Origin: Dehalococcoidia bacterium
GTDB lineage: Bacteria > Chloroflexota > Dehalococcoidia > JACPQF01
NCBI GenBank assembly: GCA_030650265.1
Contig: JAUSEJ010000654.1
Location: forward strand, 1 to 10,913
Reading direction: 5' to 3'
DNA length: 10,913 nt
Made by a program: the position numbers and the translations under genes. Below the pieces are notes generated by a model that saw only the letters and a program-made list of their open reading frames with translations, had not been told where the DNA came from and made no database searches. Shown here piece after piece: positions 1 to 6,644 of the stretch. The first letter of the stretch is position 1. Each line of letters opens with the position of its first letter.

Positions 1-99
1 CTGGAAGACAACCCTCGCAGCCTCTACGTCGACGAGGCACGTGGGAAGATCTACGTTCTCACCGACAAAAAGCTTTATCTCTCCGACCTGCCCAAGTAA
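1..99 (+). CDS. 3' end of an unidentified gene (last 32 codons plus stop)
   Basis: Frame 1 is open from the window edge to a TAA at 97-99 and encodes a 32-residue C-terminal tail. The motifs SLYVDEARGKIYVLT and KLYLSDLPK alternate hydrophobic and polar residues, as in a beta-strand pair. This would fit the last blade of a beta-propeller or similar repeat protein, but 32 residues are too few to assign a family. The codon choice looks like that of the neighbouring genes, which supports real coding. The gene converges on lgt, with a palindromic repeat between them. Confidence 0.6.
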   Translation: MEDNPRSLYVDEARGKIYVLTDKKLYLSDLPK

Positions 100-131
100 G
101 TAAGCCGCATTTGTTTGTCACAAGACACACT

Positions 132-159
132 GTAGGGGCGAGCGTCCGCTAGCCCCTAC
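132..159. repeat. Palindromic intergenic repeat, possible bidirectional terminator
   Basis: GTAGGGGC (132-139) and GCCCCTAC (152-159) are perfect inverted arms. Inside them AGC (141-143) can pair with GCT (148-150) across a G/A mismatch, leaving a GTCC loop. The element lies between two convergent genes. Neither side has a clear T-run, so a classic intrinsic terminator is doubtful. The GTAGGGGCGA...CCCCTAC pattern resembles short palindromic repeats common between genes in several phyla, but copy number cannot be judged from this window. Confidence 0.6.
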
Positions 160-200
160 GATATTCTCCATGATGATCAGGCGTGTTTCGGAATCCCCGT

Positions 201-1025
201 TCAGGCCCTCTTCTTTTTCTTGGGCACAACAGCCGGCCGGGGCTTGGGACGCAAGACCAGAAGATATAGTACCAGCAACGTCGACCCGACAAAGCCGAAC
301 AGGGAGATGATTTGGGCCTGCTGGAGGCCCCAGGCGACGATCTGCTCCTCTCGAACAAACGTGAGAATGAAACGGCCAACGGAATAGCCACCAGCGTAGA
401 GGGCAAACAGCAAGCCGTCTGGTCGAAGGTTCGTGCGCAAGCGCAAGAACACGGCAAGGAGTACAAGGTTCCAGAGCATCTCATAAACCGGGTAGGGATG
501 GGTCGGAACGCCCAGAAGAACGGGAGGTATAAGGGCGGCGGGGTTCTCGTAAATGAATCCCCAGGGAAGAGTAGTAGGATTGCCCCAGGCGTCGCCATTG
601 ATCGTGCAGGCAACACGACCGATGATCTGCCCGGTCAGCAAGGCGGGCACAGTAAGGTCCGCCACCGAACCCAGTGGCATCTTCTTATAGATGACGTAAA
701 GGCTCCCTACGACCAGGCCGCCGGCGACGCCGCCCCAAATGGCCAGTCCCCCCTGCTGGAAGGCAAACATAGATAGGGGATTCGCCATGTAGTAATCCAG
801 TTTGTCAAGAACGTGAAACAGCCGCGCGCCAACGATGCCGCCGATGACCCCGAGTAGGGCCAGCGTCTGGATATTATCCTCCGAAAGTCCCTTGCGCCTT
901 GCCTCCCGCGAGGCTACCCAGACCGCCGCAATAACTGCCACGGCGATGGCCAGCCCGTACCAGCGGACCTCAATATTGCCAAGATGAAACAAAACGGGAT
1001 CGATGCCAATTGGAATACCATTCAT
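201..1025 (-). CDS. lgt: Prolipoprotein diacylglyceryl transferase (Lgt)
   Basis: Lgt is an integral inner-membrane enzyme. It transfers diacylglycerol from phosphatidylglycerol to the lipobox cysteine of prelipoproteins, the first step of lipoprotein maturation. The 274-residue product has about seven hydrophobic segments. Family motifs are in order: RWYGL (21-25, with the conserved Tyr23), QGGLAIWGG (91-99), GRVACTINGDAWG (136-148), HPYPVYE (176-182) and GRFILTFVR (217-225). The end is a basic KKKKRA tail. Compared with E. coli Lgt, the position of Asn146 is Cys140 and that of Glu243 is Thr222, while the Arg143 and Arg239 equivalents (Arg137, Arg218) are kept. The ATG is preceded by GAGGGA and by a strong promoter. 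It is transcribed alone, divergently from the nucleotidyltransferase gene. Confidence 0.95.
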   Translation of the reverse strand: MNGIPIGIDPVLFHLGNIEVRWYGLAIAVAVIAAVWVASREARRKGLSEDNIQTLALLGVIGGIVGARLFHVLDKLDYYMANPLSMFAFQQGGLAIWGGVAGGLVVGSLYVIYKKMPLGSVADLTVPALLTGQIIGRVACTINGDAWGNPTTLPWGFIYENPAALIPPVLLGVPTHPYPVYEMLWNLVLLAVFLRLRTNLRPDGLLFALYAGGYSVGRFILTFVREEQIVAWGLQQAQIISLFGFVGSTLLVLYLLVLRPKPRPAVVPKKKKRA

Positions 1026-1065
1026 AGCGCTGTCTTCCCTCGCGATCTAGAACCTTACTGCGCAC

Positions 1066-1094
1066 ATTATAGTGAATCCTTGGTGACTTGTCCA
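1066..1094 (-). promoter_or_regulatory. Sigma-70-type promoter of lgt
   Basis: On the minus strand TGGACA (1094-1089; five of six consensus bases) lies 17 bp from a perfect TATAAT (1071-1066). Transcription would start near 1060, giving a leader of about 35 nt before the lgt ATG at 1025. A small palindrome, ACTTG-TC-CAAGT (1086-1097), covers the -35 element and could be an operator, but its 5-bp arms are weak evidence. Confidence 0.7.
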
Positions 1095-1128
1095 AGTTAG
1101 CGATGAACATGATCGAATCCGAAATGAA

Positions 1129-1157
1129 TTCGCATTGTTGTGCCATTTTGCTATAAT
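1129..1157 (+). promoter_or_regulatory. Sigma-70-type promoter of the MNT nucleotidyltransferase gene
   Basis: TTCGCA (1129-1134) and a perfect TATAAT (1152-1157) are separated by 17 bp. The predicted start is near 1164, about 25-40 nt before the possible start codons of the downstream gene. The element is back to back with the lgt promoter, with about 35 bp between the two -35 boxes. Confidence 0.65.
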
Positions 1158-1189
1158 TCGGGCTAACGAATAGCTGACAGACGGGAGAA

Positions 1190-1537
1190 GTGATAACCCA
1201 GATGGTGAACACAGTGGGGGAAATGAAGGATCCCACATTGACTGAGATCATTCGTCGCCTGGTTGAGGCGCTCCAGCCAGAGCAGATATATCTATTTGGC
1301 TCGCATGCTCGTGGGGACGCTACAGCTGAAAGCGACTATGACATGCTGGTGGTGGTCAAGGAACTAGCGGATGAGCCGTTCTTGCTTGAGCGGCAAGCTT
1401 ATCGGGTCCTACTGGGCATGGCAACTCCAATGGACGTGGTTGTGATGAGCCGTGAACGCTTCGACAAGCGTCGTGGTGTCTCTGCGTCCCTACCGGCGAC
1501 CGTTGAACGTGAAGGGAAGTTGCTATATGCTGCCTGA
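1190..1537 (+). CDS. MNT-type minimal nucleotidyltransferase (MntA-like antitoxin family)
   Basis: This 115-residue protein is a single minimal nucleotidyltransferase domain. The signature GSHARG (37-42) followed by SDYD (48-51) gives the Gly-Ser and the first two metal-binding acids, Asp49 and Asp51. Asp82 in PMDVVV is the third carboxylate, so the active site looks complete. The ending EREGKLLYAA is typical of the family. In MNT-HEPN toxin-antitoxin pairs this protein AMPylates or otherwise neutralises a HEPN RNase encoded next to it; here the partner appears truncated. The start is uncertain. GTG 1190 gives the longest frame but sits only 2 nt after GGGAG (1183-1187). ATG 1202 is 14 nt from that site, and ATG 1223 follows a G-run closely. 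The conserved domain is unaffected by the choice. Confidence 0.88.
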   Translation: MITQMVNTVGEMKDPTLTEIIRRLVEALQPEQIYLFGSHARGDATAESDYDMLVVVKELADEPFLLERQAYRVLLGMATPMDVVVMSRERFDKRRGVSASLPATVEREGKLLYAA

Positions 1538-1592
1538 GCGTCTTGAGGAGACCCGAGATTGGTTAGGCAAGGCAATGGAAAACGTGCCCTAA
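1527..1592 (+). pseudogene. Truncated HEPN-like partner (21 codons)
   Basis: An ATG at 1527 overlaps the last 11 nt of the nucleotidyltransferase gene, the usual coupling of MNT-HEPN pairs. It opens a frame that ends at TAA 1590-1592. The peptide MLPERLEETRDWLGKAMENVP resembles the first helix of HEPN proteins, which often read as W-L-x-K-A-x-x-D. The rest of a normal HEPN protein of about 110-140 residues is absent, and the sequence runs straight into the 3' end of the opposite-strand helicase. I infer a decayed toxin gene. The match is short, so it could also be an unrelated read-on frame. Confidence 0.5.
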
Positions 1593-4474
1593 GTCGTCTT
1601 CTCATCGTCGATTGGCTGCGTAATCACCGAGTAGCACTGCTCCACGATGCCTCGCCGCATGAGCTTGTCGGCCTCGATTAGGGTGGCCAGCAAGGGAAGT
1701 TCGGGCCGGGTGTGCGCTAGCATATCTCGCACCTGCCGCATTATATCCAAAGTCTTGTTGAAGGACATCATGACATCGCCATCGCTCAGGTCGACCTTCT
1801 CGACGATCTTCTGGAAGGTGGCGCCACGACACCAGGCGTGGACGATCCCGCTGAAAAACACGTTGTAGCCGGTGGAAATATGCAGGGAGTTCTCGGCTTC
1901 GGCCGCGAAGACCTTTTTCTGAAGAAGATCGAGCCGGCCGCGAACGGTCTTTAGTTTGTTTGACAGGGTGAATTCGTTGGCAAACTCCAAATCGCGGTCG
2001 TAGGCGAACCAGGAGAATACTTCGGCAACATCGGCTGGCGAACAGTTGTTCAGCAGACCCTGCTCCAGCATCTCGCAGATGATCAACGAGTTTGTATCGA
2101 ACACATCCCGTAAGCTCTGAGCCTTCTGTGTCGGCACGCCTGCTCGCAGGTAGTCAAACCCCTCCAGAACGGTGGCGATGCCCTGAAGTATCTTGGCCAT
2201 CCTCGTCTTCTGCATCATCAGCATCTTGTCGTATCGCCTTCTGATCTCATCCCGCTTACCTAGCTTGACTTCGATGGCCTTGATGTTCCTCTTGTGCTCG
2301 CTCTCACGCAGGCACTTGTGGCAAGGGTTGCGGGCGATGGCCTCCTCAAGTTGTTTGAGCTTTTCCGTTGCCTGGTGGGACTGATCGACGGTCGCCTGGA
2401 TCTGGCCTCTCAGTTCCTTCTCTTTGTCCTCCCGGTAAGACCGGGCCCAGGCCTTCATGTCGGGCAGGTCGAGGGCCTTGAACTGGTTTCGCAGCGACTC
2501 ATACCCCTCAGGACTGAGCAGATTCTCGAGGTTTCCCGCTTTGCCTCCGTCGGCCAGCAGGGATTCGGGAAGATCGAGCCGCGGTTGCCCGGCCGGCAAA
2601 TAGTCCAGCAAACCGTATTCTTGGAGAGGGCGCACGGTCTCGCCAAAGATGAAATTGCCGATGCCACTCGACGGGCCGTTTCTGCCAACATAGACTCCCC
2701 AATCCAGCTTGTCGCTGTAGACCAACTCGCCGCCGCTAAATGATCGGATAGCCTTTCGCAGTCCGACCCGGTCGAGGTGGTGCCAGGGAAGCTCGCTCAG
2801 GCTATCTGTCAATTTCACCTCGGCCTGGGCGGCTTTCCGTACATCACTCTTCGCCTGAAGATGCGATCGCAGCAGTTCTTGATATCCAGGCAGTTCATCC
2901 TCAGTGCCGGTGAGGCAACCTCTCGTCATGCCCATAATCAGCGCTTCATGATCGTCGATGTCATGTTCCAACTCGCGCAGGTCGCTAGCCGTTTGGAATT
3001 CGAGCAGGCTGTTGTTCATCAGATTGAGCACTCTGTCGCCTGCCGGCGGATCCCACAAGTTGAGGACGCTGTTGTACCGGGTGGAAAAGGCGCTGGCAAT
3101 GGGATGCATCTTCCCGGTGGCCACGGCGATCACCTCCTCGAAGGCGACCCAGGGGCTGTAGGGAACGACCACGTGGCCCTCTACGTCGATTCCGCGACGT
3201 CCGGCCCGTCCGGCCAGTTGCAAATACTCGTTGGGGATCAGCAAGCGTTTTACTTCGCCGTCAAACTTAGTCATACGGCCGATAACCACCGTTCTGGCAG
3301 GCATGTTGATACCCAACGACAACGTGTCGGTGGCAAAGACCACATCCATCAGGCCCTTGTTGAATAGCTCCTCAACAAGTTGCTTCAAAATGGGAAGAAG
3401 ACCGGCGTGGTGGAATCCGATGCCACGGCGAACGAAACTGGCCATCATCTCCACCTGGTCAAGTTTGCGGTCATCCTCGGGCAAACGGCTCAGATAGGTG
3501 TTCAGTATGTCGTCGATCTCCTGGCGAGCCGCCTGGTCCACAGAGGCTCTTAGGCGAACCGGTAGGCATGCTGCGGCCGATTCTTCGGTATCCCGCCGGC
3601 TAAACATGAAGTATATGGCGGGCAGCATATCCCTGCCATTCAACATCTCCACAATCTCTTTTGGTTCGGGCTCCCGCCGGGCTTTCGTGCTCCCGGCCGG
3701 GATAACGCTCCGGCCGTTATCCTTCTTCCGGAAGGACCAATGACCCATACGGGCCCGTCTGGTCTCGCCGCCGATGCCGGCAAAGTGAGCGACCTGTCGC
3801 CCATCGCTTTCCAGAACGAGGTGAAGGGTGTCGTCGAGATAATAGTAGTGGCGAAGTGGCACGGGGCGTTCAAAATGCTTGATTAGTGTAACCGGACGGT
3901 GGGTCTTGGAGATCCAGGCCGCCACCTCGTCGGCGTTGGCTATGGTAGCGGACAGGCAGACCAGGCGGACGTGCATTGGACTACAGATGATCGCCTCTTC
4001 CCAGGTAGTGCCTCGCTCGGTATCGGCCAGGTAGTGAATCTCGTCGAAAATGACGTGCCCCACGTCGTCCAGTTCCCAGGGAGTCTGGATAAGCATATTG
4101 CGCAGTACCTCCGTGGTCATCACCAGGATGCGCCCGCGGGGGTTCACCACGACATCGCCAGTCAGCAGACCCGCAGCTTGGCCGTACTGATCGCGGAAAT
4201 CGCGAAACTTCTGGTTGGATAGAGCCTTGATAGGGGTAGTGTAGATCGTTCGCAGGCCCTGCGCCTGATCGACAAACACGGCATACTCTGCCACCACAGT
4301 CTTGCCCGTCCCCGTCGGCGCTGCCACCATTACCGAGTTACCTTTACTAATACTTTCGATCGCTTCCTTCTGGAAGTCGTCGAGCTCGAAAGGATACAGC
4401 TTCAGAAAATCGTCCAAATTCTTTCTACTTCCCCACTGTTTCAGGCGGGTGCTGGATAGAAAAACACCGAGCAT
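1589..4474 (-). CDS. Ski2/Mtr4-like DExH-box RNA helicase with DSHCT domain (HelY-like)
   Basis: This is a large superfamily 2 helicase of 961 residues, expected to unwind RNA using ATP. The order of motifs is clear: Q-motif-like FELDDFQ (29-35), Walker A APTGTGKT (52-59), TTPIKALSNQK (79-89), the DEIH box (144-147), SAT (175-177), ATDTLSLGINMPA (381-393) and AGRAGRRG (421-428). The C-terminal third ends in a DSHCT-type helical domain (RPELPLLATLIEADKLMRRG). A CHKC pair sits in a charged coiled region about two thirds along. This layout is shared with mycobacterial HelY and eukaryotic Ski2/Mtr4, which feed RNA to exonucleases; the bacterial role is poorly defined. The ATG at 4474 lies inside a hairpin. 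A TTG at 4417 (codon 20), just before the conserved DDFLKLYPFELDDFQ, is an alternative start. The gene is monocistronic and overlaps the HEPN remnant by 3 bp at its end. Confidence 0.93.
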   Translation of the reverse strand: MLGVFLSSTRLKQWGSRKNLDDFLKLYPFELDDFQKEAIESISKGNSVMVAAPTGTGKTVVAEYAVFVDQAQGLRTIYTTPIKALSNQKFRDFRDQYGQAAGLLTGDVVVNPRGRILVMTTEVLRNMLIQTPWELDDVGHVIFDEIHYLADTERGTTWEEAIICSPMHVRLVCLSATIANADEVAAWISKTHRPVTLIKHFERPVPLRHYYYLDDTLHLVLESDGRQVAHFAGIGGETRRARMGHWSFRKKDNGRSVIPAGSTKARREPEPKEIVEMLNGRDMLPAIYFMFSRRDTEESAAACLPVRLRASVDQAARQEIDDILNTYLSRLPEDDRKLDQVEMMASFVRRGIGFHHAGLLPILKQLVEELFNKGLMDVVFATDTLSLGINMPARTVVIGRMTKFDGEVKRLLIPNEYLQLAGRAGRRGIDVEGHVVVPYSPWVAFEEVIAVATGKMHPIASAFSTRYNSVLNLWDPPAGDRVLNLMNNSLLEFQTASDLRELEHDIDDHEALIMGMTRGCLTGTEDELPGYQELLRSHLQAKSDVRKAAQAEVKLTDSLSELPWHHLDRVGLRKAIRSFSGGELVYSDKLDWGVYVGRNGPSSGIGNFIFGETVRPLQEYGLLDYLPAGQPRLDLPESLLADGGKAGNLENLLSPEGYESLRNQFKALDLPDMKAWARSYREDKEKELRGQIQATVDQSHQATEKLKQLEEAIARNPCHKCLRESEHKRNIKAIEVKLGKRDEIRRRYDKMLMMQKTRMAKILQGIATVLEGFDYLRAGVPTQKAQSLRDVFDTNSLIICEMLEQGLLNNCSPADVAEVFSWFAYDRDLEFANEFTLSNKLKTVRGRLDLLQKKVFAAEAENSLHISTGYNVFFSGIVHAWCRGATFQKIVEKVDLSDGDVMMSFNKTLDIMRQVRDMLAHTRPELPLLATLIEADKLMRRGIVEQCYSVITQPIDDEKTT

Positions 4475-4486
4475 AATAAGCTCGGT
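4466..4486 (-). promoter_or_regulatory. Hairpin with U-tract over the helicase start codon
   Basis: ACCGAGC (4466-4472) and GCTCGGT (4480-4486) form a perfect 7-bp stem with a 7-nt loop. In helicase mRNA the stem is followed by GTTTTTC, so it has the look of a weak intrinsic terminator or attenuator. The annotated ATG (4474-4472) is at the loop and 3' arm, so the structure could hide the start from ribosomes. Either it regulates expression, or true translation begins downstream at TTG 4417. Confidence 0.5.
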
Positions 4487-4517
4487 ATTCCTTGCGAATC
4501 CTATTCATCCCAACTAG

Positions 4518-4546
4518 ATTATAGCAGTCTTGGGCCGAATTCGCAA
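4518..4546 (-). promoter_or_regulatory. Sigma-70-type promoter of the helicase gene
   Basis: On the minus strand TTGCGA (4546-4541) is spaced 17 bp from a perfect TATAAT (4523-4518). The expected transcript begins near 4511, about 37 nt upstream of the ATG at 4474. It diverges from the promoter of the SAM-riboswitch operon. Confidence 0.6.
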
Positions 4547-4564
4547 TTTCAGCTTTCAAATCCC

Positions 4565-4593
4565 TTGACAAGGTTAAATGCCTATGCTACTAT
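4565..4593 (+). promoter_or_regulatory. Sigma-70-type promoter of the SAM-riboswitch sulfur operon
   Basis: A perfect TTGACA (4565-4570) and TACTAT (4588-4593) lie 17 bp apart. Transcription should start near 4600, just ahead of the first riboswitch stem at 4618. The position and strength fit constitutive initiation with control by attenuation. Confidence 0.75.
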
Positions 4594-4617
4594 ACCGCTA
4601 ACAATTGAATAGCCAGG

Positions 4618-4775
4618 CTCTTATCCAGAGAGGTGGAGGGAAACGGCCCTGTGAAGCCCGGCAACCCATTGAGGAGCGAGAGCAAGACGCCAAGGAGTTA
4701 GTAGCCTTCCCGGCCAGTGTCTTGCAGTTCCAAAGTAGGGTGCCAATTCCGGCAGATAACTCTGCAAGATGAGAG
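4618..4775 (+). ncRNA. SAM-I (S-box) riboswitch aptamer
   Basis: The S-box consensus blocks are present in order: CTTATCCAGAGAGGTGGAGG, GGCCCTGTGAAGCCCGGCAA, GGTGCCAATTCCGGCAG and GATGAGAG. P1 is formed by CTCTTATC (4618-4625) with GATGAGAG (4768-4775), 8 bp including one G-U pair. P3 is long: GCAAGACGC (4682-4690) pairs with GTGTCTTGC (4717-4725). S-adenosylmethionine binding stabilises P1 and normally switches transcription off in genes of methionine, cysteine or SAM synthesis and uptake. It therefore places the downstream operon under methionine/SAM control. Recognition rests on motif matching by eye, but the match is extensive. Confidence 0.96.
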
Positions 4776-4789
4776 GACATTATCCGAGC

Positions 4790-4824
4790 ATACCTCTTCA
4801 TAAAGCAGAAGAGGTATTGTTTTT
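4790..4824 (+). terminator. Riboswitch expression platform: intrinsic terminator with competing antiterminator
   Basis: ATACCTCTTC (4790-4799) and GAAGAGGTAT (4808-4817) form a perfect 10-bp stem with an 8-nt loop, followed by TGTTTTT. The 3' strand of P1, AUGAGAGG (4769-4776), can instead pair with CCUCUUCAU (4793-4801), leaving one bulged U. This forms an antiterminator that excludes both P1 and the terminator. The arrangement is a textbook SAM-off switch: high SAM keeps P1 and permits termination, while low SAM allows read-through. Confidence 0.9.
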
Positions 4825-4837
4825 CCTCTCCGGGAAC

Positions 4838-5060
4838 TCCTCTTGATTGATAAGTTCAGTGGTACCATGAATACAGTACTGCCCTGAGTGTCCATCCAGA
4901 AGCATGTAGCGCGTTGTCCTATCAGCTAGCTGCTTCTCGATGGTTAGTATCGCGGTATTTGCCGCTCATGATGGCGCCAGTGGCATGATCCCAAGAGATT
5001 GATGGACGTCCTTCCACAGGAAGGACGGGCGGTGGTCTCCCTTTTCTGGCGCTTTTGCGA
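4838..5060 (+). promoter_or_regulatory. Structured leader between riboswitch terminator and first gene, function unknown
   Basis: About 235 nt separate the terminator from the first gene. No convincing ORF lies in this stretch; the only small frames lack a ribosome site. Several hairpins can be drawn. GAAGCA/TGCTTC plus TAGC/GCTA fold 4899-4936 around a 2x2 internal loop. GCGG/CCGC fold 4952-4965. A perfect 8-bp GTCCTTCC-ACA-GGAAGGAC hairpin lies at 5008-5026. The UCCUUCC arm of the last one can also pair with the AGGAGG ribosome site at 5061-5066. It may be a second control layer or only a spacer. Confidence 0.4.
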
Positions 5061-5072
5061 AGGAGGAAACAG

Positions 5073-6323
5073 ATGTCATACGTTAAAGGTTTGCGTTGCC
5101 GGGAGTGTGGTAAGGATTATCCCGAGCAAGCTATTCATGTTTGCGAGTTTTGCTTTGGCCCGTTGGAGGTCACTTACGACTATGAGGCCATCAAACGAGA
5201 TATCTCACGGGAGAAGATCGCCCGGGGCCCGGTCACAATGTGGCGATATCGAGACCTACTTCCCGTGAACGGCGATAAGGTTATTGATCTTGGCACCGGA
5301 TTTACTCCCCTTCTCCGCGCCGACAATCTAGCCAAGATTCTTGGTCTTGAAGAGCTCTATCTTAAGAATGACTGCGTGAACCCCAGCTACTCTTTCAAGG
5401 ATAGAGTAGTATCGGTGGCCGCCACCAAGGCACTGGAGTTTGGCTTCGAGACCCTCGCCTGCGCCTCGACAGGGAACCTCGCCTGCGCCGTGGCTGCCCA
5501 TGCGGCTAAGGCCGGGATGGCCGCCTACGTGTTCGTCCCTTCTGATCTGGAACAAGGCAAGATGCTCGGCGCCGCCATCTATCAGCCGACTTTGGTGGCC
5601 GTTGACGGGACCTATGACGAGGTCAACCGTCTATGCAGTGAGTTGGCCGATCGCAGCGGTTGGGCCTTCGTTAATATCAATGTTCGTCCGTACTACTCCG
5701 AAGGAAGCAAGACTTTGGGCTATGAAGTCGTGGAACAACTGGGATGGCGAGCGCCAGATCAGGCCATCGTGCCAATCGCGTCCGGATCATTGTTCTGCAA
5801 GATCTGGAAGGGATATAATGAACTGGTTAAGGTGGGCCTTCTCGATAAGGTGTCGACCCGTATGTTTGGCGCCCAGGCCGAGGGGAGCGCCCCCGTAGCC
5901 ACCGCCTATGAAGCGGGAACCTTTAACATTCGTCCGGTCAAGGCTAAGACCATTGCCAAGTCGCTGGCCATTGGCAATCCCGCTGATGGCTACTATGCCC
6001 TCAAGGTAATGGAGGAGTCTGGAGGCGGCGCAACGGCCGTCACCGACGAAGAGGTGGTCGAGGGAATCATTTTGCTGGCTCGCACCGAGGGCATCTTCGC
6101 CGAGACGGCCGGTGGCGTAACCGTGGCCGCTCTAAAGAAAATGGTTGCCTCGGGCCTTATGCGGCGAGATGGCATTACCGTGGCCTACATAACAGGAAAT
6201 GGCTTGAAGACCCAGGAGGCGGTCGCCGACCGTATGGCCCTGCCTCTTCACATTAAACCGACTCTGCATTCGTTCGAGGAGGAACTGGCCAAACGTCCCG
6301 ATATTGTGGGCCTGTCCAATTAG
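5073..6323 (+). CDS. thrC: Threonine synthase-like PLP enzyme, possibly an O-phosphohomoserine-dependent homocysteine synthase
   Basis: This is a fold-type II PLP enzyme of 416 residues, the usual size for zinc-ribbon threonine synthases. An N-terminal zinc ribbon is formed by C9-x2-C12 and C24-x2-C27. The PLP lysine is Lys109 in NPSYSFKDR. The phosphate loop is ASTGNLACAVAAHAAKAG, and the C-terminal half carries SGSLFCK and ETAGGV motifs. The family converts O-phosphohomoserine and water to threonine and phosphate. ATG 5073 is chosen because AGGAGG (5061-5066) lies 6 nt upstream; a TTG at 5055 would run through that site. The gene is first behind a SAM riboswitch and is followed by four sulfur-transfer genes. 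I therefore infer that it may use the same phosphorylated substrate with a sulfur nucleophile to make homocysteine. Family assignment is firm; the changed reaction is a hypothesis. Confidence 0.9.
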   Translation: MSYVKGLRCRECGKDYPEQAIHVCEFCFGPLEVTYDYEAIKRDISREKIARGPVTMWRYRDLLPVNGDKVIDLGTGFTPLLRADNLAKILGLEELYLKNDCVNPSYSFKDRVVSVAATKALEFGFETLACASTGNLACAVAAHAAKAGMAAYVFVPSDLEQGKMLGAAIYQPTLVAVDGTYDEVNRLCSELADRSGWAFVNINVRPYYSEGSKTLGYEVVEQLGWRAPDQAIVPIASGSLFCKIWKGYNELVKVGLLDKVSTRMFGAQAEGSAPVATAYEAGTFNIRPVKAKTIAKSLAIGNPADGYYALKVMEESGGGATAVTDEEVVEGIILLARTEGIFAETAGGVTVAALKKMVASGLMRRDGITVAYITGNGLKTQEAVADRMALPLHIKPTLHSFEEELAKRPDIVGLSN

Positions 6324-6344
6324 ACACGGCGGAAGGGGGTTTCA

Positions 6345-6584
6345 GTGAACAAGAAAAGGGTAAGATTCACCTTCCCGACTCAGCTTATTAGGGAGCCTGT
6401 CATCTTCCATCTTGGTAAACAGTATGGCATCGTCACCAATATACGTCGAGCCGATGTTTCCGACGAAAGAGGATGGGTGATCCTGGAGTTGGAGGGCGAC
6501 GAAGACGATATCGAACGGGGCATCGCCTGGGTCGAAACCCAGGGCGTCCGCGTCGACCCCGCGATAGGCGACGTGGTAGAGTGA
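6345..6584 (+). CDS. Stand-alone NIL-domain protein
   Basis: The 79-residue protein is essentially one NIL domain, the ACT-like fold found at the C-terminus of the methionine importer ATPase MetN, where it senses methionine. The sequence starts KKRVRFTFPTQLIREPVIFH and continues with the typical strand-helix pattern through VTNIRRADV, GWVILELEG, and DIERGIAWVETQGVRV. Stand-alone NIL proteins, often fused to ferredoxin domains, also occur beside homocysteine biosynthesis genes (COG1900 type). The GTG start at 6345 follows GGAAGGGGG (6331-6339) closely and leaves 21 bp after the PLP enzyme stop. A role in methionine sensing or in sulfur insertion is inferred from the family and the riboswitch; no catalytic residues or cysteines are visible. 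Confidence 0.88.
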   Translation: MNKKRVRFTFPTQLIREPVIFHLGKQYGIVTNIRRADVSDERGWVILELEGDEDDIERGIAWVETQGVRVDPAIGDVVE

Positions 6585-6644
6585 GGGGCAAATGGGAAAT
6601 GGAGACTGCATCCAATAATATAGTTGAGAAAGGAACAACCGCCG

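Noticed and set aside
312..776. 154-codon plus-strand open frame inside lgt
   Set aside because: It is antisense to a well-supported membrane enzyme, has no family features and reflects codon bias of lgt.
1086..1097. ACTTG-TC-CAAGT palindrome as an operator between lgt and the nucleotidyltransferase gene
   Set aside because: Five-bp arms occur often by chance, and no regulator in the window is known to bind such a site.
2777..3367. 196-codon plus-strand open frame inside the helicase gene
   Set aside because: It lies opposite the strongly conserved helicase motifs and has no recognisable domain or ribosome site.
4855..4871. T-box-like TGGTACC motif (TTCAGTGGTACCATGAA) in the leader, suggesting a threonine T-box
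   Set aside because: The conserved continuation ACCGCG is missing, no stem I with specifier loop is visible, and no paired terminator follows. It is better explained as a chance palindrome.
4868..4888. Six-codon reading frame (Met-Asn-Thr-Val-Leu-Pro) as a possible leader peptide
   Set aside because: There is no ribosome site upstream, no run of regulatory codons, and the riboswitch already provides attenuation.
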